A stretch of 64,000 nt of DNA, taken from Legionella parisiensis. GTDB lineage: Bacteria > Pseudomonadota > Gammaproteobacteria > Legionellales > Legionellaceae. Made by a program: the position numbers and the translations under genes. Location: NCBI RefSeq assembly GCF_001467945.1, contig NZ_LNYQ01000006.1, positions 247,491 through 311,490 on the forward strand, read 5' to 3'. This document shows positions 36,904-46,102 of this stretch, in pieces; positions within the stretch are counted from its first letter, which is position 1, and each line of letters opens with the position of its first letter. The notes beneath the pieces are model-generated. The model worked only from the letters and a program-made list of their open reading frames with translations. It made no database searches and was not told the origin of the DNA.

Positions 36904-37911
36904 TTATATTGAACCTAATTTCATTGACTCTAAGGTTGGCTCTTCCAGTTTCGCTTCTTCTTTCTTTAAGTTTGAGAGCTGCTTTCCTAAATCATCTTGT
37001 TTCAGTTTATTGTTCCAAATTAGGAGATGAGTTTTATTGGATATTTCTGTTTTGATAGTTCCAATTTGTTCTGTTGTAAGTTCCTGGGTATGACGATAGT
37101 AAGCATAAAGCTGAGCACATATCTCCTCAATTTTTTTCTCCTCACTTAACCCCTCACTATCAGGCTTTAAGTGAAAATCAATCACACAACACAATGTGGT
37201 GCGCACATTATTCATATGGAACCAAGACAAAAATGCTCGATAATAAGCACTATTGCGGACAAATACAGGAATAATTGGATTTTGTAAACTCCAGAAACCA
37301 TCAAGTCTCAGAACATGAATAGGGGTTTTATTCATCAATGCAAGTTTTGCTACCCCGGTGTAGACTCGAGGGGGTTCTTGGCCTAATCGTGCGAAATTAC
37401 CTTGAGGAAATAGCGCGACACAGCCATGTTCACTAAGTGCTTTGCTCGCATGTTCTAACGCGCCAGCATTTGCAGAGCGCCCATTATCACTTTTAGCTGC
37501 AGTTGCTTCGACCGGTATCGCTTTAAACATCTTCAGAAAAGAAGAAACACCGGGTATAGAATTAAAAGCAGTTGTGGCAAAAAACTGAGGTGGTGTGCCC
37601 TTCATTTTTGAGGCAACAACAACTGCTTCCCAGCCAGTTCGATGCGGACCTACTGCGATGAGTTTATTTTCTGTTGGTGCAGTAGTGATTTCTAAATCGC
37701 CGCTTTTTGTATGCATCATACGGGTCATAAACAACAAAAGACCGGCTATTATACGGGCAAAACGATTTTCATAGTTAAGTTGATTGTTTGACTCAGCGAG
37801 TTTTGCAATGGCATACGTCGCTGCAGCGAGAGCAGCAAGTAAGAGCAATACCGTATAAGTACTCGATACTGACTCATCGTAATTATTAGTTGGCTCTAAA
37901 TGGGAATACAC
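36904..37911 (-). CDS. PlsC-like membrane acyltransferase
   Basis: A 335-residue protein related to 1-acyl-glycerol-3-phosphate acyltransferases. One N-terminal membrane helix (about residues 20-40) is followed by GPHRTGWEAVVVA, corresponding to the catalytic H-x4-D/E, and LFPQGNFAR...VYTGVAKLAL, corresponding to the FPEGTR...K/TGA phosphate-binding block. The C-terminal 60 residues form a charged coiled-coil-like tail ending LEEPTLESMK, which is unusual for PlsC. AAGGAG lies 8 nt before the GTG start. The Glu-rich tail could be a translocation signal, in which case the enzyme might act on host lipids; this is speculation. Confidence 0.78.
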   Translation of the reverse strand: MYSHLEPTNNYDESVSSTYTVLLLLAALAAATYAIAKLAESNNQLNYENRFARIIAGLLLFMTRMMHTKSGDLEITTAPTENKLIAVGPHRTGWEAVVVASKMKGTPPQFFATTAFNSIPGVSSFLKMFKAIPVEATAAKSDNGRSANAGALEHASKALSEHGCVALFPQGNFARLGQEPPRVYTGVAKLALMNKTPIHVLRLDGFWSLQNPIIPVFVRNSAYYRAFLSWFHMNNVRTTLCCVIDFHLKPDSEGLSEEKKIEEICAQLYAYYRHTQELTTEQIGTIKTEISNKTHLLIWNNKLKQDDLGKQLSNLKKEEAKLEEPTLESMKLGSI

Positions 37912-38192
37912 GTTGATTACTCCTTGTAAAGACTAGACATATGAAGAACTAGCTCTCCAAAAACTGCTATAGTACCTTTAAAAATGATGTTGTCAATTAA
38001 TGCCCAAAAAATAACGTAGAGGCTTTAGGTTTTTGTGAACCAAGGAGGTTGATGTGTCAGTTTTTGATAAAAAATTAATGAATTAAGCCATTTATTCAAT
38101 AAATGGCACGGAAAGTTGGTTGATATCTATAGGTCGAATCATTTAAAAAGGTGACGATACCTCCAGTCATTTTGACCCAATACCACTTAACC

Positions 38193-40508
38193 CTATCCTG
38201 TTGTCAGCATACCACAAGAAATGCCTGTGACAGTTTTTCTTAAAAGAGGTAAATCTTTCCTTTTCATGGCCTCAATTTGTATGAGATTCAAAGGATGAAT
38301 CAGGGTTGATCTTAATTGAATACTTTCCCCAAGCCAGGGCTGATGAAAACAAAAATTTTTCTCACCTGTTATCTGATAGAAGAATAGGATGGTTGATTCG
38401 AGCTCTGACTGAAAAGGCTCAAGATATTCATTGGAGCCAGCCAATTGGCACAAATACTGCTCCCAGATAGGGAGGTACACTTTAGAAAGGGTTACGCCTA
38501 ATTGTTTTACAAAGGACGCAAAAAGGGCATTTTCCTTATAGAGAATTTTAAGTCTATTTTTTCCATGGTCATCTAGTTCTGACCACGTTGAACCAACGCC
38601 CCACCACGTGGGGAAAAGAAGTCGTGTTTGAGTCCAGCATAGGATCCATGGAATCGCCCGAAGCTTTCTTTGATCAGGCCCTGATTTTCGTTTGGTCGGA
38701 CGAGAGCCAATCTTTAGCTCTGTCAAAAAATGATAGGGCGAGGCTTGTTCAATTACAGACCAAAACCATTCGCTTTGAATAAGCGCTTTATATTTCTGAC
38801 TGACCTTTGCAGAAAATAATAGAAGTTCTTCAGGATAATCATCATCCGTGTTTTTATCTTTTTGTGAATAGATATCAAGGAATTTGTCAATCTGACTTTT
38901 GAGTATGGAGCTCGAACCAAAGAGTCTTGCGACCATTTCTCCCTGAATGGTTACTTTATAATTAGCCATCATTTCTTTGGACCAGGAAGCGATTTGTTCT
39001 TTGATATCCCCGCCCCCTCGTTCAATGCTACCGCCTGAACCGTGAAAAAAAATAGGCTTAAGGCTCTTATTTTCAAGCGTAGACTGAATACTTCTTAAGC
39101 TTTGTGCAATCATGAGTCGAGAAGGCAATACGCCATTTTCTTTAGACGAGTCGGAGTATCCCAGCATGACTTCATAGTTTCTACCCCACTGTTGAAGATG
39201 CTTTTGCCTAATGTCTTCTGTGATTGAATTATTTAAAATAATATCAGCGCTGGTGAGAGCAAGTTGATTTTCAAACAAGGGCACAACAGGTAGGGCGTAG
39301 CTTCTAAAAATTTGTTTCACAAGGTTAATTCCATTTTTTATATCCTCAGCAGACTCAACCATGCTGAGGATAAAACCTCGTATATAGTTTTTGGGATCTG
39401 TCCCTTGAGTTATAGAATAGACGTATTCAAGCATTCTGATAATGGTTGTTTTTTTGATACTGGTTATACTCTCTTTTACAACGGCAGAATCTTCCCGGAG
39501 TTCTAGAGGTATGACTAAGGCCGGATAGAGCTGAAAAATGGTGGTGATGACAGCAAATTGTTCGGGTCTGAATTTTAAAAACTCTAAAGCTTCTGTTTGT
39601 AGAGCGGTTAATTCTTTTTGGAATGCAGAGACCTTTTCATGATCCCTTGGTCGTATTTTCTTAAGATCGTACCCTTTTTGAATAAGTTGTTTGATCTGAT
39701 TTGCCAAGAGTTTATTTTCAGTTAATGCGGTTGAGAGTTTGATAATTTCTAGTACTTCTCTCAGGTGTTCCTGAATGTAGGCAATAAAAAAAGATCGAGA
39801 AAGTTCGAGACTTTTAACCATAATTTTTTCATTAACACCGGAGTGCCCGTCTTTATCACCTCCTACCCAAGTGCGTAATTGGATAGGAATGCCTTTGCTT
39901 AAGAGGGAATGATAAAGTTTGATGTTGAGTGGATCGAGTGCATATTGATAGATGTAATGCGCCTCGTCTTCAACGCTTGGTTTTTTTTGATAGGAAATAT
40001 TAATCTGAAGTGAGATTTTAAGCATTTGATCAAGATGAGATTCATTCATCAGATAGGGGGATTTTAGAATCTCGACAAGATAGTCACGAATTGTTTTAAA
40101 CAGTGTTAAAAACTCGTTGGTGCGAGCTTCTGTTGGATGCGCTGTTAATACATAATGAATACCCTGAGGCCTGTCAGAGTAGACTTTTGCTTCTCTTTGG
40201 TTGATACGAAAAATACGGTAGGCACTTTCACAGGCATTAATGAGCTCCATGATGAGAGAAAACCCATGAGCAATTTGATAAAGCTGATTTCTATCAAGCT
40301 TGGAAAGCTCCGCTTGCAGACTAAAAAGCGCATTTCTAAGTACAAATGACTCACTCCCAATTGTGTCTTGCATGGATAGTCGGATTTGTTCAATTCGCTC
40401 ATATGTTTCTTCTCCATAGACTTCTGCAATGGCTTTTCCTAAACGAGTAAGGGACCAGGAAACCATACGGCTCAGGTCTCTTGGCAGATGGGAGACATTT
40501 TGTTTCAT
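38193..40508 (-). CDS. ppc: Phosphoenolpyruvate carboxylase
   Basis: Adds bicarbonate to PEP to give oxaloacetate, refilling the citrate cycle. Catalytic segments are all visible: VLTAHPTEART (catalytic His), GGDKDGHSGVN, LGYSDSSKENG, the glycine loop FHGSGGSIERGGG, and the C-terminal RAIPWILCWTQTR and LFPTWWGVG. At 771 residues it is about 100 shorter than the usual bacterial enzyme (about 880), and its C-terminus ends KTVTGISCGMLTTG instead of the canonical Q-N-T-G, with the final TG kept. The start ATG has CGGAG upstream. The DAB bicarbonate pump at 23.5-27.3 kb could supply its substrate, but the two loci are not adjacent. Confidence 0.93.
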   Translation of the reverse strand: MKQNVSHLPRDLSRMVSWSLTRLGKAIAEVYGEETYERIEQIRLSMQDTIGSESFVLRNALFSLQAELSKLDRNQLYQIAHGFSLIMELINACESAYRIFRINQREAKVYSDRPQGIHYVLTAHPTEARTNEFLTLFKTIRDYLVEILKSPYLMNESHLDQMLKISLQINISYQKKPSVEDEAHYIYQYALDPLNIKLYHSLLSKGIPIQLRTWVGGDKDGHSGVNEKIMVKSLELSRSFFIAYIQEHLREVLEIIKLSTALTENKLLANQIKQLIQKGYDLKKIRPRDHEKVSAFQKELTALQTEALEFLKFRPEQFAVITTIFQLYPALVIPLELREDSAVVKESITSIKKTTIIRMLEYVYSITQGTDPKNYIRGFILSMVESAEDIKNGINLVKQIFRSYALPVVPLFENQLALTSADIILNNSITEDIRQKHLQQWGRNYEVMLGYSDSSKENGVLPSRLMIAQSLRSIQSTLENKSLKPIFFHGSGGSIERGGGDIKEQIASWSKEMMANYKVTIQGEMVARLFGSSSILKSQIDKFLDIYSQKDKNTDDDYPEELLLFSAKVSQKYKALIQSEWFWSVIEQASPYHFLTELKIGSRPTKRKSGPDQRKLRAIPWILCWTQTRLLFPTWWGVGSTWSELDDHGKNRLKILYKENALFASFVKQLGVTLSKVYLPIWEQYLCQLAGSNEYLEPFQSELESTILFFYQITGEKNFCFHQPWLGESIQLRSTLIHPLNLIQIEAMKRKDLPLLRKTVTGISCGMLTTG

Positions 40509-40596
40509 CGAAACTCCGATTTCTAAATGGTGTGCGCAAAGTCCGTTCCTTCGGAGCGCCTTACGCCCCTGATTTAAACCCTGATTTAGTAGACTT

Positions 40597-40674
40597 CTAT
40601 ACGAACTTCTTCAGTTCATTCTCAAATGATTCTGGTGCAATGAAGCCGATTGCAGAATGGCTTGGTACACGTTT
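40597..40674 (-). pseudogene. 3' fragment of an IS3-type transposase
   Basis: The minus strand encodes KRVPSHSAIGFIAPESFEN followed by a short basic tail and a stop at 40597. This matches the C-terminal signature of IS3-family transposases (YN-x-x-R-x-H-S-A-x-G-x-x-S-P-x-x-F). The rest of the element is missing, because ppc starts 89 bp away. A relic of a former insertion. Confidence 0.5.
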
Positions 40675-40720
40675 TTAATATATTTATACTGGAAAATACG
40701 TGGGTTTGCTAACTCTTGTT

Positions 40721-41629
40721 TTAACTATGCTCATCAATAAAGGATGTCGCAATTTTTTCTGATAAGGCTTTTTCACAAAAAAAGTTCAAAAGTAAATTAA
40801 CTTTTTGTTCATCCACTACGTACTTAGGGAAAATTGCATAAAGATAAATATCTGGTGAGGATTCATGGGGTAGTACTTGAACTAATGTTTTATTTCTTAT
40901 TTCTTCATAAACAGAAAAATACGGTGCCCATAGAAGCCCTATGTCTGCAACAGCAGCCTGTTTTAAAACACCTGCATTATTGCTTTTAAAATTTCCCGAA
41001 ACATGAATGATTTTTTTATTAAAAACCCATTTATTTTGCAAACCATAGAGCGTATTAATCAAACAATTATGTCTTGGTAACTCATCGAGGGTTTTAGGAA
41101 GGCCATGTTGAGCAATATACCCAGGCGAAGCAAAAACTTTTCTTTGGATCGAAAATAATCTTTTGCAAACCAGCTTTGAATGTTCTACATTATCAAATGC
41201 AATAGCCAAATCAAATGTAGAGGAGTAGAGCTCTTTTGCATCAGAACCTACAATAATATCTATTTCAACCTTAGGATAATGTCGCATAAATTCAATACTT
41301 AATGAGGTTAAGTAGGGAATTGCCGGAGTAACAGTAAGATAGAGTTTAATGACACCTTTTAATTCGGTTTGATCAGGAGTTGCAATTACCTTGACTATCT
41401 CTAATTGCTCGAAAAGCAGTAATGCCTTTTCATAAAGCCTATGACCTGATTCAGTCACAATTAAGCGCGTTGTAGAGCGAACTAATAAGGTAACTTTTAA
41501 CTCCTCTTCCAACCAAGTTATTTGTTTACTCAATTTTGAGGGGGATGTGTATAGTTTTTGCGCTGCCTTTGAAAAGCTTTTACAATCAACGGTTGCAATA
41601 AAGCTTTTCAAGCAAGATAAAATATTCAT
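40721..41629 (-). CDS. LysR-family transcriptional regulator
   Basis: A 302-residue regulator with an N-terminal helix-turn-helix (CLKSFIATVDCKSFSKAAQKL, then SPSKLSKQITWLEEEL) and the C-terminal ligand-binding domain. Its N-terminus and ELPRHNCLI segment fit the CrgA/AaeR-type branch (contains KLYLTVTPA and HNCLINT). There is no divergent partner: the next gene upstream, at 41775, is on the same strand and unrelated. Target genes are therefore unknown. Confidence 0.85.
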   Translation of the reverse strand: MNILSCLKSFIATVDCKSFSKAAQKLYTSPSKLSKQITWLEEELKVTLLVRSTTRLIVTESGHRLYEKALLLFEQLEIVKVIATPDQTELKGVIKLYLTVTPAIPYLTSLSIEFMRHYPKVEIDIIVGSDAKELYSSTFDLAIAFDNVEHSKLVCKRLFSIQRKVFASPGYIAQHGLPKTLDELPRHNCLINTLYGLQNKWVFNKKIIHVSGNFKSNNAGVLKQAAVADIGLLWAPYFSVYEEIRNKTLVQVLPHESSPDIYLYAIFPKYVVDEQKVNLLLNFFCEKALSEKIATSFIDEHS

Positions 41630-41774
41630 GTTAAAATTTTTTTTTATTGAATTCTTTTAAATGATATAGACCTATATGACTGCTTTGTAAATCATGAACA
41701 TGGCAGTTTACAGCGGAGGCTCGCTATAAATTGCTCCAGTTCATGACAGTTATTCAATGAAAGTATTGCGATTT

Positions 41775-43229
41775 TTATGCATTATTCACGTATGGATTGG
41801 AGGATGCATTCATTTGTTCTGAGCTATCTTCAGTTGTGATATCACCTGAGAAAAATGAAAAATTATTTAATGTACTTGGTTTTGTTTTTTTAGTGAGCCT
41901 AAACTCATGGGAATCACGAAAATAGGATAGGAGTCCCAAGCCAAAATTTAAATTAGGATGTTCGCCGAGTACCTGATGATACAGGGCCTGAGGCTCTTTG
42001 CACTCTTTTGGGCAAAAGTGTTTTAATAGTTCATTCGCATGATTTTTATTGATTTCACCCCATTTTTCTAGAATAGCAGTCCCATTTTGGAAGGAATAAT
42101 TACTTGCAAATAGGGGGTTATTAACAGTTTGTGCATTCATGAAGAGATTAGCAACAAGAAATAAGGCGAGTACTCTGGTTTCTTTATAATTTGATGGTTC
42201 TGCTGAAAAAACACTAGGTATTAACAACTTAAGCGGTACGAATACAGGATCAATATTGGCAATTACAAAACATAAATTCCAACTATTGTATAAATTCATC
42301 CATTCCTTATCAATATGAAACTGAGATACTTTTTTTACTGAATTATCTACTTTTAACACAGGCATCAGTGAATAACTTAAATCTGATGCAAGCACAGTTC
42401 CTTGAGGTAACGTGGTTTCAGTGAGTTTAAAAGAAGTGGTGTACTCTCTTTCTTCCATAATACCAATTAGCCCTAAGCCGGCTTGCGCATTTAAAAAACC
42501 ACTGGTATTTTTATTGTGGCCCGTAGCATCCTCCCATACGGCTTCTAAAATGTTAACGGCCATAGCCGGTAAAGTGCTTGTGGATGCTGCATCAAAATCA
42601 GCAAGCTCGATATCAGCATTCCATCCAGATAAACGATTTTGATTTACAAAATCATTGAGATCAGCCTGGCTTTCTGGTTTTGCTTCCATCAGTCGGTGAA
42701 ATATAATACTGGTTAAGCCAGGATCTATCGAAATCAGTTTTAATCGTTCAAATAAGGTAGCATGGGAAGGTATTCCAAAGAAGAAATTGTAAAAAGGATT
42801 ACCTGTTGCGCCTGTTCCTCTTTGCTTCATCATATGGTTGTACATATCATGGGCAAAATCGTTGCTATTGGCCATAGTAATTGTTATTGCTTCTAAAAGA
42901 CATAATAAATTAATTTGTAGCTGTATTGTCGATGCAGCATTTTCGATTTCAGCCTCATCGATTAATCCATTTTTTTCGATGTAGGCAAGTAAAGCACATA
43001 CAGATTCATTTTTTACAATATCCGATTTGATTTGAGTAATTAACGGATTCAGATCAATTGCTTTACTTCTAATCGTCTGAACAAAAAATCTATATTCTTC
43101 ATTACCTGTGATTAGTTTATCCAGCCCAAGCGTTAATAATAATTGATTCATTATTTCAGGATTTGATTGAGGTATAATAAATTGTTCAACTCGAGTAAGA
43201 AAATTTAACGCTTTTTTTCGATTGCTCAT
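41775..43229 (-). CDS. Hypothetical 484-residue protein, candidate effector
   Basis: Not recognised. A soluble, mainly helical protein without signal peptide or membrane segments. No catalytic motif stands out. The C-terminus is polar and acidic (GDITTEDSSEQMNASSNPY), consistent with a Dot/Icm E-block signal. It lies between a LysR gene and the aminomalonyl-ACP locus, from which it diverges across about 470 bp. Its length and composition are typical of Legionella-specific proteins. Function unknown. Confidence 0.6.
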   Translation of the reverse strand: MSNRKKALNFLTRVEQFIIPQSNPEIMNQLLLTLGLDKLITGNEEYRFFVQTIRSKAIDLNPLITQIKSDIVKNESVCALLAYIEKNGLIDEAEIENAASTIQLQINLLCLLEAITITMANSNDFAHDMYNHMMKQRGTGATGNPFYNFFFGIPSHATLFERLKLISIDPGLTSIIFHRLMEAKPESQADLNDFVNQNRLSGWNADIELADFDAASTSTLPAMAVNILEAVWEDATGHNKNTSGFLNAQAGLGLIGIMEEREYTTSFKLTETTLPQGTVLASDLSYSLMPVLKVDNSVKKVSQFHIDKEWMNLYNSWNLCFVIANIDPVFVPLKLLIPSVFSAEPSNYKETRVLALFLVANLFMNAQTVNNPLFASNYSFQNGTAILEKWGEINKNHANELLKHFCPKECKEPQALYHQVLGEHPNLNFGLGLLSYFRDSHEFRLTKKTKPSTLNNFSFFSGDITTEDSSEQMNASSNPYVNNA

Positions 43230-43480
43230 ATCGTAATCCTGACTTTAATCTAAGTGTGCTTATTTTACACAAAATGGTTCATTTATAGAATGGATTTATT
43301 TGGAAAGTAACAATTTCGAAATTAGCAAATAGTGTAATTGGTGATCATATGTTGTATTTTTTTTGCCCTTCTTAGTGATGGCTTTTCTTTAAAGAGCAGA
43401 TTATAGACAAACATAGGAAGAGTTTGAAAAAAGGATCCAAATCTAAATTCTCTAATTATCCATTGTACTGAGTGGAGTTG

Positions 43481-43508
43481 AATTGTTGGGTCGAGCGACG
43501 CAACAATT
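43481..43508. repeat. 28-bp near-perfect palindrome upstream of the biosynthetic locus
   Basis: AATTGTTGGGTCGA pairs with GCGACGCAACAATT except at two positions. It lies in the 474-bp region between the divergent unknown gene and the ACP gene, about 195 bp before the ACP start. The rest of that region is AT-rich and without a gene. It could be an operator, an attenuator hairpin or a REP-like unit. Confidence 0.45.
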
Positions 43509-43703
43509 TAAAGTACTTCTACTATATTTAAATCAGAGGCATGTAAAAATCCTCAATGCAATAAGGGGCGTAAATTGTCTGGACTTGTCGGTAGCAAGGA
43601 ACCTGGGGGTGCTGTAGCGAGGAGTCGGCTTAATTTCGGGATTAAAAGAGTCTATCCAAGTTCCGTTAGACAGTCTTACTAAAAAGCCAAACAGGAAGAT
43701 CCG

Positions 43704-43943
43704 ATGGAAATTCAGCTTATTAAAAAAGAAGTAAAACAATTTTTACTCAATTCTTTTAGAATTAAGGATATTGGCTATGCGGATAATATTTTTGATACAG
43801 GCGCAATGCATTCACTATTTTTCATTCAACTATTAGTTTTTATCGAGAAGAAATATAAACTTGATCTTGAGGTCGGTGAGTTTGAGCCAAATCAGTTAAC
43901 GAATATTGATGCAATTGCTGGCTTTATTTCGAGTAAACTATAG
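43704..43943 (+). CDS. Acyl carrier protein, aminomalonyl/methoxymalonyl pathway type
   Basis: A 79-residue discrete carrier protein. The phosphopantetheine Ser is S37 in NIFDTGAMHSLFFIQLL, where the usual DSL is HSL. This G-x-x-(N/H)-S-L-F-x-x-Q-L pattern is that of the FkbJ/ZmaH carriers used to build methoxy-, hydroxy- or aminomalonyl extender units, not of the fatty-acid ACP. GGAAG lies 5 nt before the ATG. It is the first of five co-directional genes, and the next starts 16 nt downstream. In the inferred pathway it carries the seryl group while it is oxidised twice. Confidence 0.85.
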   Translation: MEIQLIKKEVKQFLLNSFRIKDIGYADNIFDTGAMHSLFFIQLLVFIEKKYKLDLEVGEFEPNQLTNIDAIAGFISSKL

Positions 43944-43959
43944 TTCAATATGGATAATA

Positions 43960-44838
43960 ATGCATGCGGAATGGACACAGGACATGAAACAAAAAAAACT
44001 GACTCTATTTGGTGCAGGGACAATGGGTTGTGGCATTGCGCAGCTTTTTGCTCAATGCGGATTTTATGTCACCTTAATTGATAATCGTCAATCGCAATTA
44101 GATAAAGCAAAAAACACAATAGCTAAAAATTTGCACTATCTGGCACTAACCCGGAATTTACCATCACACTATTCTGCTGAAACAATATTAGCATCCATTT
44201 CTTTTACAAAAAAGCTAGATGAACTCAAGCACTCTGAATACATTATTGAAAATATCCCTGAAAACTGGGAACAGAAGAAAGCGTTATACCAGGTATTCAA
44301 TGAACAATGCAGCTCAACCTGTATTTTTGGAGTAAACACTTCTTCCATATCTATTACGAAAATAGCATTGCTTGTTAAGCATCCTCAACGCGTTATAGGT
44401 GTACACTTTATGAACCCAGCACCAATAATGCCTATGGTGGAGGTGATAAAGGGATATCACACTGACGAACTGACCATAGAAAGCACTAGGATGTTACTGG
44501 GACAAGTGCATAAAAAAATGATTGTTGTAAAGGACTCCCCTGGTTTTGTAAGTAATCGGGCAATGATGATTTTTATTAACGAAGCTATTTTTATGGTGCA
44601 GGAAAACATTGCATCAATTGAAGACATTGATATTCTATTTAAACAATGTTTTGGACATAAAATGGGGCCGCTGCATACAGCAGATTTAATCGGTTTGGAT
44701 ACGGTTCTCTATTCTTTAGAATCAATACATTCAGCGCTAAACGATCCAAAGTATCGGCCATGCTGGTTATTAAAAAATATGGTTGATGCAGGACTTCTTG
44801 GCCAAAAAACTAAAAAAGGATTTTATCAATATGAATAG
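43960..44838 (+). CDS. 3-hydroxyacyl-CoA dehydrogenase-like, seryl-ACP oxidation
   Basis: A 292-residue NAD(P)-dependent dehydrogenase with the Rossmann motif LFGAGTMGCGIAQLF, IIENIPENWEQKK (Glu after strand 4), NTSSISIT, GVHFMNPAPIMPMVEV (catalytic His) and SPGFVSNRAMM. This is the FkbK/ZmaG family, which oxidises the hydroxyl of a glyceryl- or seryl-ACP to an aldehyde. ATG 43960 is preferred (GGAT 5 nt upstream); ATG 43984 is an alternative, and the frame upstream to 43906 overlaps the ACP gene and is unlikely. Operon position directly after the ACP supports the role. Ordinary beta-oxidation is unlikely because thiolase and crotonase genes are absent. Confidence 0.86.
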   Translation: MHAEWTQDMKQKKLTLFGAGTMGCGIAQLFAQCGFYVTLIDNRQSQLDKAKNTIAKNLHYLALTRNLPSHYSAETILASISFTKKLDELKHSEYIIENIPENWEQKKALYQVFNEQCSSTCIFGVNTSSISITKIALLVKHPQRVIGVHFMNPAPIMPMVEVIKGYHTDELTIESTRMLLGQVHKKMIVVKDSPGFVSNRAMMIFINEAIFMVQENIASIEDIDILFKQCFGHKMGPLHTADLIGLDTVLYSLESIHSALNDPKYRPCWLLKNMVDAGLLGQKTKKGFYQYE

Positions 44839-44913
44839 GGTCTATTTGCAATTCTACTATATTGGCCAAAAAGCCTTAATTTCTTAGTGTATTCTGCACT
44901 TCGTTACTAAAAA

Positions 44914-46083
44914 ATGACACAGCTAGCAAATTGTAAACAGAGCATAAGGAGAAGAATTTTGCCAAGCTATCACCCTCGATACTTAAAACACCAGCGATTT
45001 TTTAATGAGTTCATAGAAAATTGCCTTCGTCCCCATGCGAAAACCTTTGATAAAGAGCAAAATATTCCACGCGATTTTTTTTATACATTAGCGCAAAATG
45101 GTTTTTTAGGCGCTTGCATTCCTAAACAATTTGGTGGGCAACAATGGGATGAATTAACTATTGGTATCATGCATGAAGCGTTTGCTAAAGAGCTTTGTTC
45201 CATGGCAAATATTTTAACCGTAGTGGGCATGGTGAATAAGTCACTCATACATTTCGGCTCAAAGGTGCAGAAGCAAACCTGGTTACCCCAGATTGCATCA
45301 GGGAAAATTTTAGCTGCATTAGCATTGACAGAAGCTAATATTGGTAGTGATTTGGAACATGTTGAAACCCAATTATTGGATAAAGAGGATGAATTTATTC
45401 TTAAGGGAAGTAAAAAATACATTACTTTGGGACAAATAGCGGATTTGTTTCTAGTTTTAGCAAGCTGCCAAGGACAACCCACAGTGGTTTTAGTAGCAAA
45501 GGACACACCCGGCATAACGATTTTACCAATGCCTAATTTTTTAGGTTTACGCTCTAATATGTTGGCAGAAATTTTTTTTGATAATTGCCGCATCCCTAAA
45601 ACAAATCTATTAGGTAGTATCGGTATGGGGTTAGCCTATGTTGCCCAAACTGCTTTGGATGAAGGACGCTATACAACAGCGTGTGGATGTGTCGGTTTAG
45701 GACAAGCATGCCTGGATGCGGCTCGTAGCTATGCTCAAGAAAGAATACAATTCGATCGTTCATTAGATGGGCATCAGTTAATTCAAAAAATGATCGCTGA
45801 AATGATTGTATACGTTAAAGCTGCTCAAGAATTGTGTTTTAATGCAGGAGTACTGAGACAACAAAAAAATCCAGCATATATTGCTGAAACATTAGTAGCA
45901 AAATACTTTGCTTCAAAAATGGTTGTTTTTGTATCGAATCATGCAGTGCAAATATTTGGCGCAGCTGGTTTTGATGAAACTTATCCTGTTGAACGATATT
46001 ATAGAGATGCCAAGGTAATGGAGATTATCGAAGGAACCTCACAAATGCACGAGATACTCATTTCGAAGCTTTGCATCAGTTAA
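44914..46083 (+). CDS. Acyl-CoA dehydrogenase-like flavoprotein, acyl-ACP oxidation
   Basis: An FAD enzyme of the acyl-CoA dehydrogenase fold, 389 residues from ATG 44914. TTG 44959, with AAGGAGAAG 7 nt upstream, may be the real start (374 residues). Visible marks: LALTEANIGSDLEHVETQL (FAD/substrate loop), FILKGSKKYITLGQIADLFLVLA, ERIQFDRSLDGHQLIQKMIAEM, and the catalytic Glu E373 in IIEGTSQMHEI. Homologues FkbI and ZmaI oxidise the ACP-bound aldehyde to the carboxylate, giving the malonyl-type unit. It is third in the row of five, 75 bp after the dehydrogenase. Confidence 0.87.
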   Translation: MTQLANCKQSIRRRILPSYHPRYLKHQRFFNEFIENCLRPHAKTFDKEQNIPRDFFYTLAQNGFLGACIPKQFGGQQWDELTIGIMHEAFAKELCSMANILTVVGMVNKSLIHFGSKVQKQTWLPQIASGKILAALALTEANIGSDLEHVETQLLDKEDEFILKGSKKYITLGQIADLFLVLASCQGQPTVVLVAKDTPGITILPMPNFLGLRSNMLAEIFFDNCRIPKTNLLGSIGMGLAYVAQTALDEGRYTTACGCVGLGQACLDAARSYAQERIQFDRSLDGHQLIQKMIAEMIVYVKAAQELCFNAGVLRQQKNPAYIAETLVAKYFASKMVVFVSNHAVQIFGAAGFDETYPVERYYRDAKVMEIIEGTSQMHEILISKLCIS

Positions 46084-46102
46084 AAAAGGGAATTTTTATA
46101 AA

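Noticed and set aside
38193..40508. Suspicion that ppc is truncated because it is short
   Set aside because: All catalytic motifs and a C-terminal TG are present in one uninterrupted frame, so a short functional enzyme is more likely.
40481..40678. Plus-strand open frame upstream of ppc
   Set aside because: Its complement encodes a recognisable IS3 transposase end; the plus-strand frame has no ribosome site.
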